Positions 7,669 to 16,683 of a stretch of 64,000 nucleotides of DNA are shown here, in pieces. The notes beneath the pieces are model-generated. The model made no database searches. It was not told the DNA's origin and saw only the letters and a list, made by a program, of their open reading frames with translations. Numbering within the stretch: the stretch's first letter is position 1; each line of letters begins with the position of its first letter. The translations under genes and the position numbers were made by a program. The stretch is from Sinorhizobium meliloti 4H41 (GTDB lineage Bacteria > Pseudomonadota > Alphaproteobacteria > Rhizobiales > Rhizobiaceae). Location of the stretch: positions 744,001 to 808,000 of the forward strand of contig NZ_AQWP01000002.1 in the NCBI RefSeq assembly GCF_000375585.1, in the 5' to 3' direction.

Positions 7669-8670
7669 TTGGAGAGCGTGGTCCATGGCCATGTCGCAGC
7701 CTTGAAGAAGCTAAGCGGTGATCCATTCCCGGATGCAAAGGCCGATCATTGGCAGCGCTTCCCGTTGCAAGACATCGAAGGCCTGCGAAATGCAGTACTG
7801 GGTGCCGAGCTGGACGCAGTGCAAATGGCGGGGCGCAAGATCAGCGGCAGTCTCGCCTTCAGCACATATGACGGCGTGATTCTCAGTTCGGGTTTCATCG
7901 CGGGGAATGCGATGGCGAGGGGTGTCCTGTCGGACGCTGCCGTCACCGTCGGAATTGTGCTCTCCCAAGTCGGTGGATTTCGAGTCTGTCTGCGACAGAT
8001 CCCGGAAGGAACGGTGGGTATTCTCCTTCCGGGGTGCGAAGTCGACGTCCTATGCGCACCAGGCTCGATGTATGTAACGGCAACTCTTGATCTGCGCCGG
8101 CTGGAGGATGGTCTTGGCCGCAGGTTTCTGCAGTCCGCGGTTCATTCCAGGCCATTGGCCCAGGAAAAGCTCAAGGAGCTGAGAGAAGCGTTGCTCCGGG
8201 TGCACCTGGGAGAAGAAACAGAGGCCGGCGTCCACGTAGGAAGCACGATGTTGCGGGCCATAATTTCTCACTACGCAAACGATCGTGGGACGACCGCCGC
8301 AAGCCGGCCTTCGTCTTATGAAACCATCGTTCGACTGGCGCAACAATATATCGACCGGCATCTCGCAAGTCCCATATCGATAACCGATATCACGACGGCG
8401 TGCGGATCCTCCCGTCGCACCCTCTACCGCGCCTTTCTCGAGGTGCTGGGCGATACGCCCAACCACTATCTGCGCAGGCTCCGGCTGCATAGAATTCGGC
8501 GCGATCTGATGGCCGGCGATCAACTGGCGACAATATCGGCAAGCGCCAAAAAGTGGGGCATTGCCGAACACGGGCGCATGTCCGGCTGGTATCAGGAGCT
8601 TTTCGGAGAGAAGCCCAGCGCAACCGTAGCCGCACAATCCCGCCGTGCGATTTCCCGGGCCTGGCTTTGA
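7669..8670 (+). CDS. AraC-family transcriptional regulator (tandem paralogue 2)
   Basis: 333 aa from a TTG at 7669 (GTG 7678 also possible); no in-frame ATG is placed early enough. Same architecture as its neighbour: N-terminal cupin-like sensor (GSLAFSTYDGVILSSGFIAG; LLPGCEVDVLCAPGSMYVTA) and C-terminal double HTH (ISITDITTACGSSRRTLYRA; ATISASAKKWGIAEHGRMSG). The two proteins share GSMY, SRRTLYRAF and RRLRLHRIRR blocks, so this is a tandem duplication with divergence. Product would act on a nearby promoter; the candidate operator is repeated on both sides of this gene. Confidence 0.82.
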   Translation: MESVVHGHVAALKKLSGDPFPDAKADHWQRFPLQDIEGLRNAVLGAELDAVQMAGRKISGSLAFSTYDGVILSSGFIAGNAMARGVLSDAAVTVGIVLSQVGGFRVCLRQIPEGTVGILLPGCEVDVLCAPGSMYVTATLDLRRLEDGLGRRFLQSAVHSRPLAQEKLKELREALLRVHLGEETEAGVHVGSTMLRAIISHYANDRGTTAASRPSSYETIVRLAQQYIDRHLASPISITDITTACGSSRRTLYRAFLEVLGDTPNHYLRRLRLHRIRRDLMAGDQLATISASAKKWGIAEHGRMSGWYQELFGEKPSATVAAQSRRAISRAWL

Positions 8671-8690
8671 GATTGGCAAAAAACGCATAG
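8671..8690 (+). promoter_or_regulatory. Candidate AraC-type operator, copy 2
   Basis: GATTGGCAAAAAACGCATAG, differing at three positions from the copy at 7604. A further GGTGCATAG follows at 8708-8716. Both lie about 60-110 nt upstream of the DUF1254 start at 8778, where an activator site would be expected. Confidence 0.4.
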
Positions 8691-8777
8691 CCGCCCACAG
8701 GCGCGGGGGTGCATAGTCCGCCCGAAAATCCGGCATGTCAGCATTGGAACACCAACCCCAGCAGAAGGCCGAGTATC

Positions 8778-10312
8778 ATGAAACGCACAACCGCATTTCC
8801 ATCGATAACCGCTGCATTCCTTGCATTCGGACTGACCGGTTCGGCAGCGGCCGAAGAGGCACGCTTCGATCGACTGGCCAACCTGCCGTTCGAGCAAAAC
8901 CGTCCCACGGCTGAGACTGCCAAGGCCCTGAAGGACGAGCTTCTCTTTCAGCAGGCGACCCAAGCCTATATCTGGGCCTTACCGCTGATCAACACGCTGG
9001 GCATGAGGAGCGGAGCCGAGGACGTCTTTGGCACCGGCTACAACGTCATGCCGGTCTGGAAAGAGAGGCTTGACACCAAGACAATGGTGACGACGCCGAA
9101 CTCCGACCTGATCTATGCGATGGCTTTCATCGATATGGGCGAGACGGGTCCGATCGTATTTGAGGCGCCTCCGAAATTCAGGGCATCCTGCTTGACTTCT
9201 GGCAGCGGCCGATCCCGATGGACGGCGGCAAGTTTTTCGGCGACGTCGGCCTGCCCGGCCCCGATGCGGGCAAAGGCGGCACATTCGTCATCACGCCGCC
9301 TGGCTATGACGGACAGTTACCCCAAGATGCTTATATCTACCGCTCGGGCACCAATAACCTCTTCGTATTCCTACGCGCATTCTACGACGATCCGGACAAT
9401 CTCGAGCCCACCAACAAACTCGTGGAACAGGTCAAGCTCTATCCGCTGAACCTCCCCGAGAGCGAGCGCAAGCCGATGCAATTTCCGAATGCCTCCGGCG
9501 TGAACGCAAACATGCTGCCGCGCTCGGATATCTCGGCGTTCGAGCAGTTGAAGTGGCTGATCGACCGTGAAGGCAAGAATCTGGCGGGACCGGACGGTCT
9601 TGGTCTCCTCGCCAATGTCGGCCTGATCGCGAAGGAACCCTTCTCGCCCTCTCCGCAGAAGCGAGCGATCCTCAACACCGCAGCGGATGTCGGCTATAAG
9701 ATGAGCCGCGTCATCGGCCTTAGCGAGGAGGTCGGCGGTAAGTCGCTCCTCGTCTGGCCAGATCGGCGCTGGACCAATCCGATAAACACCGCCGCCGAAC
9801 CAGGACCGGAGAAATCGATCGACCTATCCTGGGTGAACCGGGAACGCGGCTTCACGGACATCGAACACCGGGCATGGATGTTCACGGATTACTATTCAAT
9901 CAGCCCCGGTATGGTGTCGCTGACGCCGGGCCGCGGTGCCTTCTACGCAATCGCCTTCAATGATGCGGACCGCACGCCGCTGTCGGGGGACAATTCGTAC
10001 AAGGTGACGCTGCCGCCCGATGTACCGGCCGAATTGTTCTGGTCGCTGACGCTCTACGAGGCGGAGAACGCATCGGGCCTTGCGACCGAGGAGCGGCGCT
10101 ACCCGTCGCTCGGCTCTCGCGACAAACCGGTCGTCAATGCAGACGGCACGATCGACCTTTACGTCGGGCCGAAGGCGCCTGAAGGCAAGGAGGCCAACTG
10201 GCTGGCGACGGCTCCCGGCCGAGGCTTTTTCGCCATCCTTCGGCTCTATGGTCCAGGCGATCGCGCCGTCGACTATAGCTGGAAGCCGGGCGATTTCGAG
10301 AAGATCAAATGA
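8778..10312 (+). pseudogene. DUF1254/DUF1214 secreted protein, broken by a one-base frameshift
   Basis: Starts at ATG 8778 with a Sec signal (MKRTTAFPSITAAFLAFGLTGSAAA). The frame runs to about 9176 (ETGPIVFEAPPK), then shifts by one base: the proper continuation QGILLDFWQRPIPMDGGKFF is read in another frame from 9179 and continues in good family sequence to 10312 (DYSWKPGDFEKIK). A single missing base near 9177 explains it. Without the shift the product would be about 510 aa, the size of the intact neighbour. DUF1254/DUF1214 proteins are periplasmic proteins of unknown reaction. Could be a real decay event or a sequencing error. Confidence 0.85.
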
Positions 10313-10426
10313 CAAAATCCCGTTCCAGGCGAAACGGCTGACACGGCCGAGAATCCTAGCGAAATGAAAGTTCGGCCGGCCGATTGGCCGGTCCCGGACC
10401 GGAACCAACCTGCAGGAAGAACGATC

Positions 10427-11911
10427 ATGACCGTGCTTTCCAAAATTCTGACATCGGCTCTTTTGGGATCGGCATTGTGCAGCGCATCGGCCGCATGGGC
10501 TGAGGAGGCGAACCCCTTCGAGGGCGATGCCGCTGTCAAAACCCGCATCGGCGAGTTGAACTTCCAGAGCGGATATCCATCCGCCGAGACGGTGAAAAAG
10601 CTGTATGACGAGATGGACTTCCAGCGCGCAACGCAAGCTTATCTCTGGGGCATCCCGGCGGTCGGTATGAACGAATGGCGTCGCGCCCACTACAGCGTGT
10701 TCGGCGGCAAGAGCGGCGAGATGCTCACCTATCTGGACTTCGCCGAAAAATTGGGAATCCTGACGCCGAACTACACGACGCCTTACATCGCCACCTTTAT
10801 CGACTTGAAGGAAACTGGTCCTTTCGTCGTCGAAGTGCCTCCGGGGCTGATCGCAGGCATGATCCTCGACCCGTGGCAGCGGGTGCTTGCCGATCTCGGC
10901 GTCGTCGGCCCCGACATGGGCAAGGGTGGAAAATACCTGATCATGCCGCCCGGATACGGACCGGTGGAGGCACCCGGCTATTTCGTGGTGCAGGCGACGA
11001 GCCGCGACGTTTTCGCCGGCTTCCGGCTGCTCGATGCCGACAAGGAAAAGGCGATCGCCGAGATGATCCCGCAGATCAAGACCTACTCCTGGACTCTCGA
11101 AGGCACTGGCGAGCCAATGCCGGCACGCGCCGCCGGTGACAAGAAGTGGAGCCAGATGCCGCCACGCGGCATGGCCTACTGGGACAGTCTGAACGAAGTC
11201 ATCCAGCGCAACCCCATCGACGAACGCGACCGGCTGATCCTGGCTCAATTGAAATTCCTCGGCATCGAGAGAGGGCAGCCATTCAAGCCGGACGAAAGAC
11301 AGAGCAAACTGCTCCAGGACGGGGTTCTGGTCGGCGAGGCGATGGCGAAGGCGAACACCACCGACAAAAGGGTGGAGCCTCCTTTCTGGGAGGGGACCAA
11401 TTGGAAGCATGCTTTGGTCGTGGCGACCGATCAGAAGGCGAACACCTATGATCAGCTCGACGAGCGCGCCGCATGGTTCTACGAGGCCGTCGTGATTTCG
11501 AAGGCGATGCTGACCCAGACTGTGGGCGTCGGACAGCGCTACATCGCGTCCTACAAGGACGCGGACGGGGCATGGCTCTCGGGCGAGAACACCTACAAAC
11601 TTCATGTCCCGGCCAATCCGCCGGCAAAGAATTTCTGGTCGGTCACCGCCTACGACGAGGCGACGCGGCAGATGCCGGTCACCGAGCAGGGACGGCCGGA
11701 CATCTCATCGCGCAAGGAAGATATCGTCGCGAACGAGGACGGATCGGTGGACGTCTATTTCGGCCCGAAAGCCCCCGAAGGCAAGGAGGCGAACTGGGTG
11801 CAGACCAACCCCGACAAGGGATGGTTCGCCTACTTCCGCTTCTATGGCCCGACAGAAGCGTTCTTCGACAAGTCCTGGGCGCTGCCCGACATTGAGAAGG
11901 TCAACCCGTAA
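10427..11911 (+). CDS. DUF1254/DUF1214 domain secreted protein
   Basis: 494 aa from ATG 10427, preceded by AGGAAG. Signal peptide MTVLSKILTSALLGSALCSA... cleaved after AWA. The N-terminal DUF1254 part has MDFQRATQAYLWGIPAVGMN and LTPNYTTPYIATFIDLKETG. The C-terminal DUF1214 part has FYEAVVISKAMLTQTVGVGQ, ENTYKLHVPANPPAKNFWSV and a closing FGPKAPEGKEANWVQT. The same blocks occur in the broken gene upstream (YVGPKAPEGKEANW), so the two are tandem paralogues. Only this copy is intact. Probably controlled by the AraC pair. A GGCCGATTGGCC palindrome at about 10377-10388 lies in its leader. Confidence 0.85.
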   Translation: MTVLSKILTSALLGSALCSASAAWAEEANPFEGDAAVKTRIGELNFQSGYPSAETVKKLYDEMDFQRATQAYLWGIPAVGMNEWRRAHYSVFGGKSGEMLTYLDFAEKLGILTPNYTTPYIATFIDLKETGPFVVEVPPGLIAGMILDPWQRVLADLGVVGPDMGKGGKYLIMPPGYGPVEAPGYFVVQATSRDVFAGFRLLDADKEKAIAEMIPQIKTYSWTLEGTGEPMPARAAGDKKWSQMPPRGMAYWDSLNEVIQRNPIDERDRLILAQLKFLGIERGQPFKPDERQSKLLQDGVLVGEAMAKANTTDKRVEPPFWEGTNWKHALVVATDQKANTYDQLDERAAWFYEAVVISKAMLTQTVGVGQRYIASYKDADGAWLSGENTYKLHVPANPPAKNFWSVTAYDEATRQMPVTEQGRPDISSRKEDIVANEDGSVDVYFGPKAPEGKEANWVQTNPDKGWFAYFRFYGPTEAFFDKSWALPDIEKVNP

Positions 11912-11921
11912 ATCGTGAACT

Positions 11922-11958
11922 GCGCCCTTCCTGTTTGACGACCATTCAGGAAGGGCGC
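11922..11958 (+). terminator. Strong hairpin after the DUF1254 gene
   Basis: GCGCCCTTCCTG (11922-11933) pairs perfectly with CAGGAAGGGCGC (11947-11958) across a 13-nt loop. It sits 10 nt after the stop codon and before a convergent gene. There is no T-run on either side, so it may act as an mRNA 3'-end stabiliser as well as a terminator. Confidence 0.6.
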
Positions 11959-12076
11959 ACGCGGTTGCAGCGCACCGTATTCTTTCGTCACTGGAGCGAC
12001 CAAGCGATCGGTTTGCGAAGCCGATAGGGGTCCCGTTTCTATGCTGATTGACAACGGTGATTTGCTTCTGCTCATC

Positions 12077-13108
12077 TCATTCTCCTTTGATGTGCAGGAC
12101 GACCCGGCCAATGGTCTCGCCCGCTTCCAGTGCCCGATGCGCGTCGCCAACGCCTTCAAACGAAACCACGCGGTCGATGTGAGCGCGCAGGGTGCCACCG
12201 TCGACCATTTCGGCGATCTGGTCGAGTACCTTGACTTGTCGCAGCCTGTTCCGATGATCGCGAGCGATCTGCGGCAGGCCGATGTTGACGAACGAGACGT
12301 CTAGGTTTTTCCATTCCGCCATGGCGTTGCCGCCCTTGGGCCAGTCAGAGACCACAGTGTTCACCAGACGGCCATAAGCTGCAGTATGCTCAAAGCTCCG
12401 CGCAAAGTTGTCATGCCCGACAAAGTCGAACACGACGTCAGCGCCGTCTTTTCCGCTCCAGGCCTTGAGCTCCTTGTTGACGTCCTGGGTCCGGTAGCGG
12501 ATGGCCAGCTCGGCCCCCATTCCGAGAGCGAACTCCGCCTTGACATCGGTCGAGACGGTGGTTGCGATCCGGGCACCGACTGTCGAGAGATATTGGATCG
12601 CGATATGGCCGAGACCGCCCGCGCCCCCGTGTACCAGGACGTGGTCGCCGGACATGACCTTGCCCTTGCCGAAGACGGCTTCCCACGCCGTTAGTCCGAC
12701 CACTGGAAGTGCGGCCGCCTGCGCGAAGTCAAGGCTTTTAGGCTTCTTCGATACATAAGCGCCGTGAACGACCTTGTACTCAGCGTAGCTCCCCGGATTG
12801 CCGGGATAGCCGCCGTCGATGTACCAGACCTCGTCCCCAACAGTGATCCCTTCCACGGCATCACCGATCGCTTCGACCACGCCGACGCCGTCAATTCCAA
12901 GGATGGTCGGTGAACCAGTCTCCGCATTCGGATCGTGCCGTTGGCCACTCTTGCGGTTCTGCCAGTCGGCCGGGTTCACCCCCGCCGCAATGACCTTGAC
13001 GAGTACGTCCGACGGTCTATCGATCTTCGGCTTCGCCACGTCTCGGACCTGCAGGACTTCGGGTCCTCCCGGCTCGTACATAACCAATGCCCGCATCGTG
13101 TCAAACAT
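12077..13108 (-). CDS. Zinc-less MDR-family NADPH:quinone reductase / alcohol dehydrogenase
   Basis: 343 aa from ATG 13108, or 339 from ATG 13096; the first overlaps the preceding stop by 8 nt. GroES-like N-terminal part (MRALVMYEPGGPEVLQV, VIAAGVNPADWQNR) and nucleotide-binding part with VLVHGGAGGLGHIAIQYL (about residues 145-162). The zinc-ligand cysteines of true alcohol dehydrogenases are absent, as in quinone oxidoreductases and zeta-crystallins. The C-terminus ETIGRVVLHIKGE is typical. Last gene of an overlapped operon with the Gfo/Idh and NTF2-like genes. Predicted to reduce enones or quinones with NADPH. Confidence 0.85.
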   Translation of the reverse strand: MFDTMRALVMYEPGGPEVLQVRDVAKPKIDRPSDVLVKVIAAGVNPADWQNRKSGQRHDPNAETGSPTILGIDGVGVVEAIGDAVEGITVGDEVWYIDGGYPGNPGSYAEYKVVHGAYVSKKPKSLDFAQAAALPVVGLTAWEAVFGKGKVMSGDHVLVHGGAGGLGHIAIQYLSTVGARIATTVSTDVKAEFALGMGAELAIRYRTQDVNKELKAWSGKDGADVVFDFVGHDNFARSFEHTAAYGRLVNTVVSDWPKGGNAMAEWKNLDVSFVNIGLPQIARDHRNRLRQVKVLDQIAEMVDGGTLRAHIDRVVSFEGVGDAHRALEAGETIGRVVLHIKGE

Positions 13109-14186
13109 CCCGCGCCACTCCGCCGCTGTGCTCGACCGCATTAATCAGCCGGTGCAACTTGACGGCATCCTCGAATGTCGGGCTCTGGCGCGTGCCCGAG
13201 GTAATGTCGGACGCAAAGAGTTCGTAGAGTTTCCTGACATTCCCCGTGAGCACGTTTTCGTCGATACCGAAGTCATCCGGTACGGAGAGCGAATGCAAGG
13301 TCTCTCCGTCCTGAGCACCCATGAGGCTGAATCCACCCAAGCCCACGTAGCCCACGGGGCTTGTCAGCAACAGGTCGCCCTTGCTTCCATTGATCTCCAG
13401 ATGGAAATTGGTCGCACGCGACAGCCCGCCGCGGAAGTGACTGGTGATCAGCGCGCCGTTGGCGAGCTTGCCGGTGAAGGCGATCTGATCGGCGACCTCG
13501 AACGGGACGACCTCATGGCTCCCGGTCATCCTGATCGTCGGGCGGCGGCTGACGAGGGTGCCGGAGACGGTCTGGAAATCCTCGTCCAGAGCGAAAATCA
13601 AAGCGTCGATCGTATGCGCGAACGGCACGTGCAGCATGCTCGCGCCTTGGGAAGGGTCGAGCGTGTAGCGGAAGGCTTCCTCGATCTCCTCGCCCCAGGT
13701 GATCCCCGAGCCGATGACCGTCGCGGAGAGAACCTCGCCGACATAGCCTTGGGAAACGAGCCTCCGCATATGCCGGATGGTCGGGTTCGCCCGGGTCTGG
13801 AGCCCGATCATCGCCGAGACACCTTTCTCCAAGGCGAGCGCGTTCATGGTTTCCGCATCGCGCAGGTTCATACCGAGTGGCCACTCCGAGAACACGGATT
13901 TCCCGGCTTCCAGGGCCGCCGTCACCAGCCCAAGATGTTCCGGCACCCTGACCGTGACCACGACTAGGTCGACCTCAGGATGATTGACGAGTTCCTCCGT
14001 CGACGAAACGGCATGGTCGAAACCGAACTTCTCGGCCGATGCCTTTGCGATCTCCATGCGGGTGTGGCTCACTGCGGAAAGTCGAAACTGCTCGAGGTCA
14101 CGCAACGCGGGGACATGGGCGGTCGATGCCCAACCGCGGTCCGGATGGACGCCGATGATGCCGACTCCGATGGGGGCCTGGGTCAT
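13101..14186 (-). CDS. Gfo/Idh/MocA-family oxidoreductase
   Basis: 361 aa. N-terminal Rossmann fold (IGVGIIGVHPDRGWASTAHV, VDLVVVTVRVPEHL, GKSVFSEWPLG, where EWP replaces the usual EKP). The C-terminal domain has GSGITWGEEIEEAFRY and ALITSHFRGG. The GVHPDRGWASTAH segment recalls the Gal80-like branch, members of which bind NAD(P) and may be enzymes or regulators. The start overlaps the upstream NTF2-like gene by 4 nt (ATGA), and its end overlaps the MDR gene. Probably oxidises a sugar-like or cyclic alcohol substrate; unknown. Confidence 0.85.
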   Translation of the reverse strand: MTQAPIGVGIIGVHPDRGWASTAHVPALRDLEQFRLSAVSHTRMEIAKASAEKFGFDHAVSSTEELVNHPEVDLVVVTVRVPEHLGLVTAALEAGKSVFSEWPLGMNLRDAETMNALALEKGVSAMIGLQTRANPTIRHMRRLVSQGYVGEVLSATVIGSGITWGEEIEEAFRYTLDPSQGASMLHVPFAHTIDALIFALDEDFQTVSGTLVSRRPTIRMTGSHEVVPFEVADQIAFTGKLANGALITSHFRGGLSRATNFHLEINGSKGDLLLTSPVGYVGLGGFSLMGAQDGETLHSLSVPDDFGIDENVLTGNVRKLYELFASDITSGTRQSPTFEDAVKLHRLINAVEHSGGVARDV

Positions 14187-14641
14187 TGCAAACGCTCCTT
14201 GGGCGAGAATTCCAGAATGGTTCGGCGAAGCTCCAGCTTGGCGATGCGCCAGTGTCCGTCCAGAAACTCCCAGGTTTCGTGATAGTGGCCGTAGCCGTGC
14301 ATGCTGGCGGGGCGTTCATCGTTCGCGGGCGGGAAGACCAAGTAGTCCTCCATCGACCAGATTGCGTCGACCAGACCTTCCGCGACGCGCTCCATCTCTG
14401 CGTTGTGGACGTGATGAATCGTTCGCGCGCCTTCAAGGTAGCTGGCACTTGTCGTGACGAATTCGTCGACCGACGTGAAGGCATGGATCGTATGCCCTTC
14501 GGGATCAACGAAACGGATGGTCGGCGCGTCGGCGAAAAGCTCCCGGAATTTCTCCCAGTGCTTGGTGTCGACATATCGGCAATAGCGGGCTTTCCTCATT
14601 GCGATCTCATCGAATGCCTGTGAATCATCCTGCATTTGCAT
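14183..14641 (-). CDS. SnoaL-like (NTF2-fold) protein
   Basis: 152 aa. Typical ring-hydroxylase-small-subunit/SnoaL_4 pattern: RYCRYVDTKHWEKFRELFAD, TIHHVHNAEMERV, GHYHETWEFLDGHWRIAKLE. NTF2-fold proteins of this group act as isomerases, hydratases or dehydratases, or as small subunits. First gene of the minus-strand operon (this gene, Gfo/Idh, MDR reductase), facing an AraC gene across a short divergent promoter region. Catalytic role inferred only. Confidence 0.8.
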   Translation of the reverse strand: MQMQDDSQAFDEIAMRKARYCRYVDTKHWEKFRELFADAPTIRFVDPEGHTIHAFTSVDEFVTTSASYLEGARTIHHVHNAEMERVAEGLVDAIWSMEDYLVFPPANDERPASMHGYGHYHETWEFLDGHWRIAKLELRRTILEFSPKERLQ

Positions 14642-14736
14642 TCTCCTTTCGGAGGTCTACATAAGGCGCTCGTTCTGGACGTTTGAGGTCGATTAGTCCT
14701 GAACCGTTGTCTGATCGTCCAAAATTCACGGGTCTC

Positions 14737-15678
14737 ATGGACACGCTCTCGAAAATCTTGACCGCACCGCGCATCAGCGACGCCAAATTCACCCGCCTAG
14801 AAGCCAGCGCGCCCTGGGGGATCATGTCTCCCGGCGAGCGCGCGGCGAAATTCGTTCACGTCCTCAGCGGCTCGGCCGTCCTCACCACCCCCGAACGGCC
14901 AGGGACCACCACACTCGAAAGCGGCGACGTCTTCATCCTGCTCGACGAGGCTGCATACCGAATCTTCGACGACGAGCGCTCCATCCTGATCGACTGCGTC
15001 GATGTCGAGCGTGGACGGGTGGGCGACAGGATCAACTTGGGGGGTGGAGGCCCAACGACGACGTTCATCAGCGGATCGTTCCAGATAGAGCGCATCGACC
15101 GCGACTCCGCACTCGACGTGCTGCCCCGCTTCCTGCACCTCAGGCAAAGCGACGGCAGGACCGCTGGTTTCGCCTCCGTTCTCAACATGCTGGCAGTGGA
15201 GACCGGCGCTCCGGGCCTTGGTTGCGACGCCGCGATATCCCGGCTGTTCGAGCTCCTCTTCATCCACGCCCTGCGAGCGTATGTCGAGGACGGCGAGAGC
15301 CCGAAACGGGGTTGGTTGGCCGCCATGTCGGACCTACGGCTGAAACCCGTGATCGAGGCAATCCACGCCGATCCGGCGAGGAACTGGACCGTCGACTCTT
15401 TGGCCAGAATTGCTGGCATGTCGCGATCGGCCTTTGCCGTGCGCTTCAGGAGCGTTATCGAGCAGACGCCGCTGGAATACCTCACGAGTTGGCGCGTTCG
15501 GTGCGCAGCGACGCTGCTCTTCAAGACTTCGGCACCGATCTCGGAAATAGCCCGCAAAGTGGGATACGGCTCCGACGCAGCCTTCAATAAGGCGTTCAAA
15601 CGGGTCACGGGTCACACTCCGGCCATGTTCAAGAAGGCGAGCTCTGTCGCGCATCGGGGGAAGCCGCACCCGAGGTGA
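14737..15678 (+). CDS. AraC-family transcriptional regulator with cupin sensor
   Basis: 313 aa from ATG 14737; a TTG at 14683 would add 18 residues. N-terminal cupin_6-type sensor (FVHVLSGSAVLTTP, LESGDVFILLDEAAYRI). C-terminal AraC HTH pair (WTVDSLARIAGMSRSAFAVR and SAPISEIARKVGYGSDAAFN, then KAFKRVTGHTPAMFKK). This is the cupin-AraC group often found beside oxidoreductase operons. Divergent from the NTF2/Gfo/MDR operon, so it most likely controls that operon. The words GTCCAAAATTC upstream (about 14718-14728) and again near 20059 could be operators. Confidence 0.87.
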   Translation: MDTLSKILTAPRISDAKFTRLEASAPWGIMSPGERAAKFVHVLSGSAVLTTPERPGTTTLESGDVFILLDEAAYRIFDDERSILIDCVDVERGRVGDRINLGGGGPTTTFISGSFQIERIDRDSALDVLPRFLHLRQSDGRTAGFASVLNMLAVETGAPGLGCDAAISRLFELLFIHALRAYVEDGESPKRGWLAAMSDLRLKPVIEAIHADPARNWTVDSLARIAGMSRSAFAVRFRSVIEQTPLEYLTSWRVRCAATLLFKTSAPISEIARKVGYGSDAAFNKAFKRVTGHTPAMFKKASSVAHRGKPHPR

Positions 15679-15712
15679 TTTTCGTACATGGAACCCACGT
15701 GTTGGAGCGTGT

Positions 15713-16636
15713 TCATCGGCACTCTTCCAGGAATTTCAGCGCCATATGCCAAAGTCTCTCCGCGTTGGAGGGGTCGAGCGCGTAGCCGGGAACGCCCTCC
15801 AACTTCAGCTGAGGACGGCTCTGGACGATCGGTGCCTCAGCGCAGTTCTCGAAGTAGCGCCCGTTGGTGCCCTCGACCAATGGGGAGGCAGCGACGAAGA
15901 CTGACGTCGCTGCCCCCTCCTCGGGTGTCTTGCGCAGGTGCTCTGGGGTGCGGAGCCCTCCGGTGTGGCGCTGAAGGTTTGTGGTGATCGCGCCGGGGTT
16001 GAGGGCGTTCGAGACGATCCCGTCGTCCTTCCAGTGTTGTTTGATCCCGACGGACAGCAGCGTGCACGCGGTCTTCGACTGGGCATAAGCCAGCAGCGGA
16101 TCATAGGGAATAAAGCGAAAGTGGGGATCGTCCCAGAATACGGGTCCGAAGAGGCTGCCGCTCGAACTCACGGACACGACACGCGCGCCCCGGGCGTTGG
16201 CAAGGTGCCGGCGGAGGCCGAGGGTCAAGGCGAAGTGACCCAGGTAATTGGTCGCGAACTGCATCTCCCAGCCTTGAGAAGAGCGCCGAAGGTCCGGCAA
16301 CGCCATGATTCCCGCGTTGTTGATGAGCGCGTGGATCGGGCCCTCCCAGTCTTCGATGAAGCGGCCGACAGAGCGGAGATCGGCAAGGTCGAGCGACCGG
16401 ACCGAAATGTCGGGATTGGCCGTCCTGATCCTGAGGTCTTGCACGACTTCCTCTGCGGCCTCCGGGCGACGGACGGCGATGACGACGGACGCGCCGGCAG
16501 CCGCGAGCGCAGCCGTCGTCTCGATCCCGATACCGCTAGCGCCTCCCGTGACGATCATGGTTTTCCCATGGAGGTCGACGTCGCTTAAGACTTCCGACGC
16601 CGTCGAATGGAATCCGAATTGTGGGACTTGAAGCAT
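15713..16636 (-). CDS. Short-chain dehydrogenase/reductase (retinol-dehydrogenase-like)
   Basis: 307 aa. NAD(P) site TGGASGIGIETTAAL (about residues 31-45), the NNAG motif (LINNAGIMALP), catalytic Ser in VSVSSSG and Y-x3-K in AYAQSKTA. Length and the C-terminal extension ending YALDPSNAERLW match the WW-oxidoreductase/retinol-dehydrogenase-like bacterial SDRs. A second SDR at 20210-21172 ends with the same pattern (ENC...YAVDSERAERLW), so the two are related and flank the DsrE-MBL-chimera genes. Substrate unknown. Confidence 0.88.
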   Translation of the reverse strand: MLQVPQFGFHSTASEVLSDVDLHGKTMIVTGGASGIGIETTAALAAAGASVVIAVRRPEAAEEVVQDLRIRTANPDISVRSLDLADLRSVGRFIEDWEGPIHALINNAGIMALPDLRRSSQGWEMQFATNYLGHFALTLGLRRHLANARGARVVSVSSSGSLFGPVFWDDPHFRFIPYDPLLAYAQSKTACTLLSVGIKQHWKDDGIVSNALNPGAITTNLQRHTGGLRTPEHLRKTPEEGAATSVFVAASPLVEGTNGRYFENCAEAPIVQSRPQLKLEGVPGYALDPSNAERLWHMALKFLEECR

Positions 16637-16683
16637 GTGAGCCTCCTGCAGATCGAGCCGTCACCCGGACGGAGCGCGTGAAG

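Noticed and set aside
9896..11605. 569-codon open frame antisense to the DUF1254 gene
   Set aside because: Arg/His/Leu-rich shadow; the sense frame has a signal peptide and clear family motifs.
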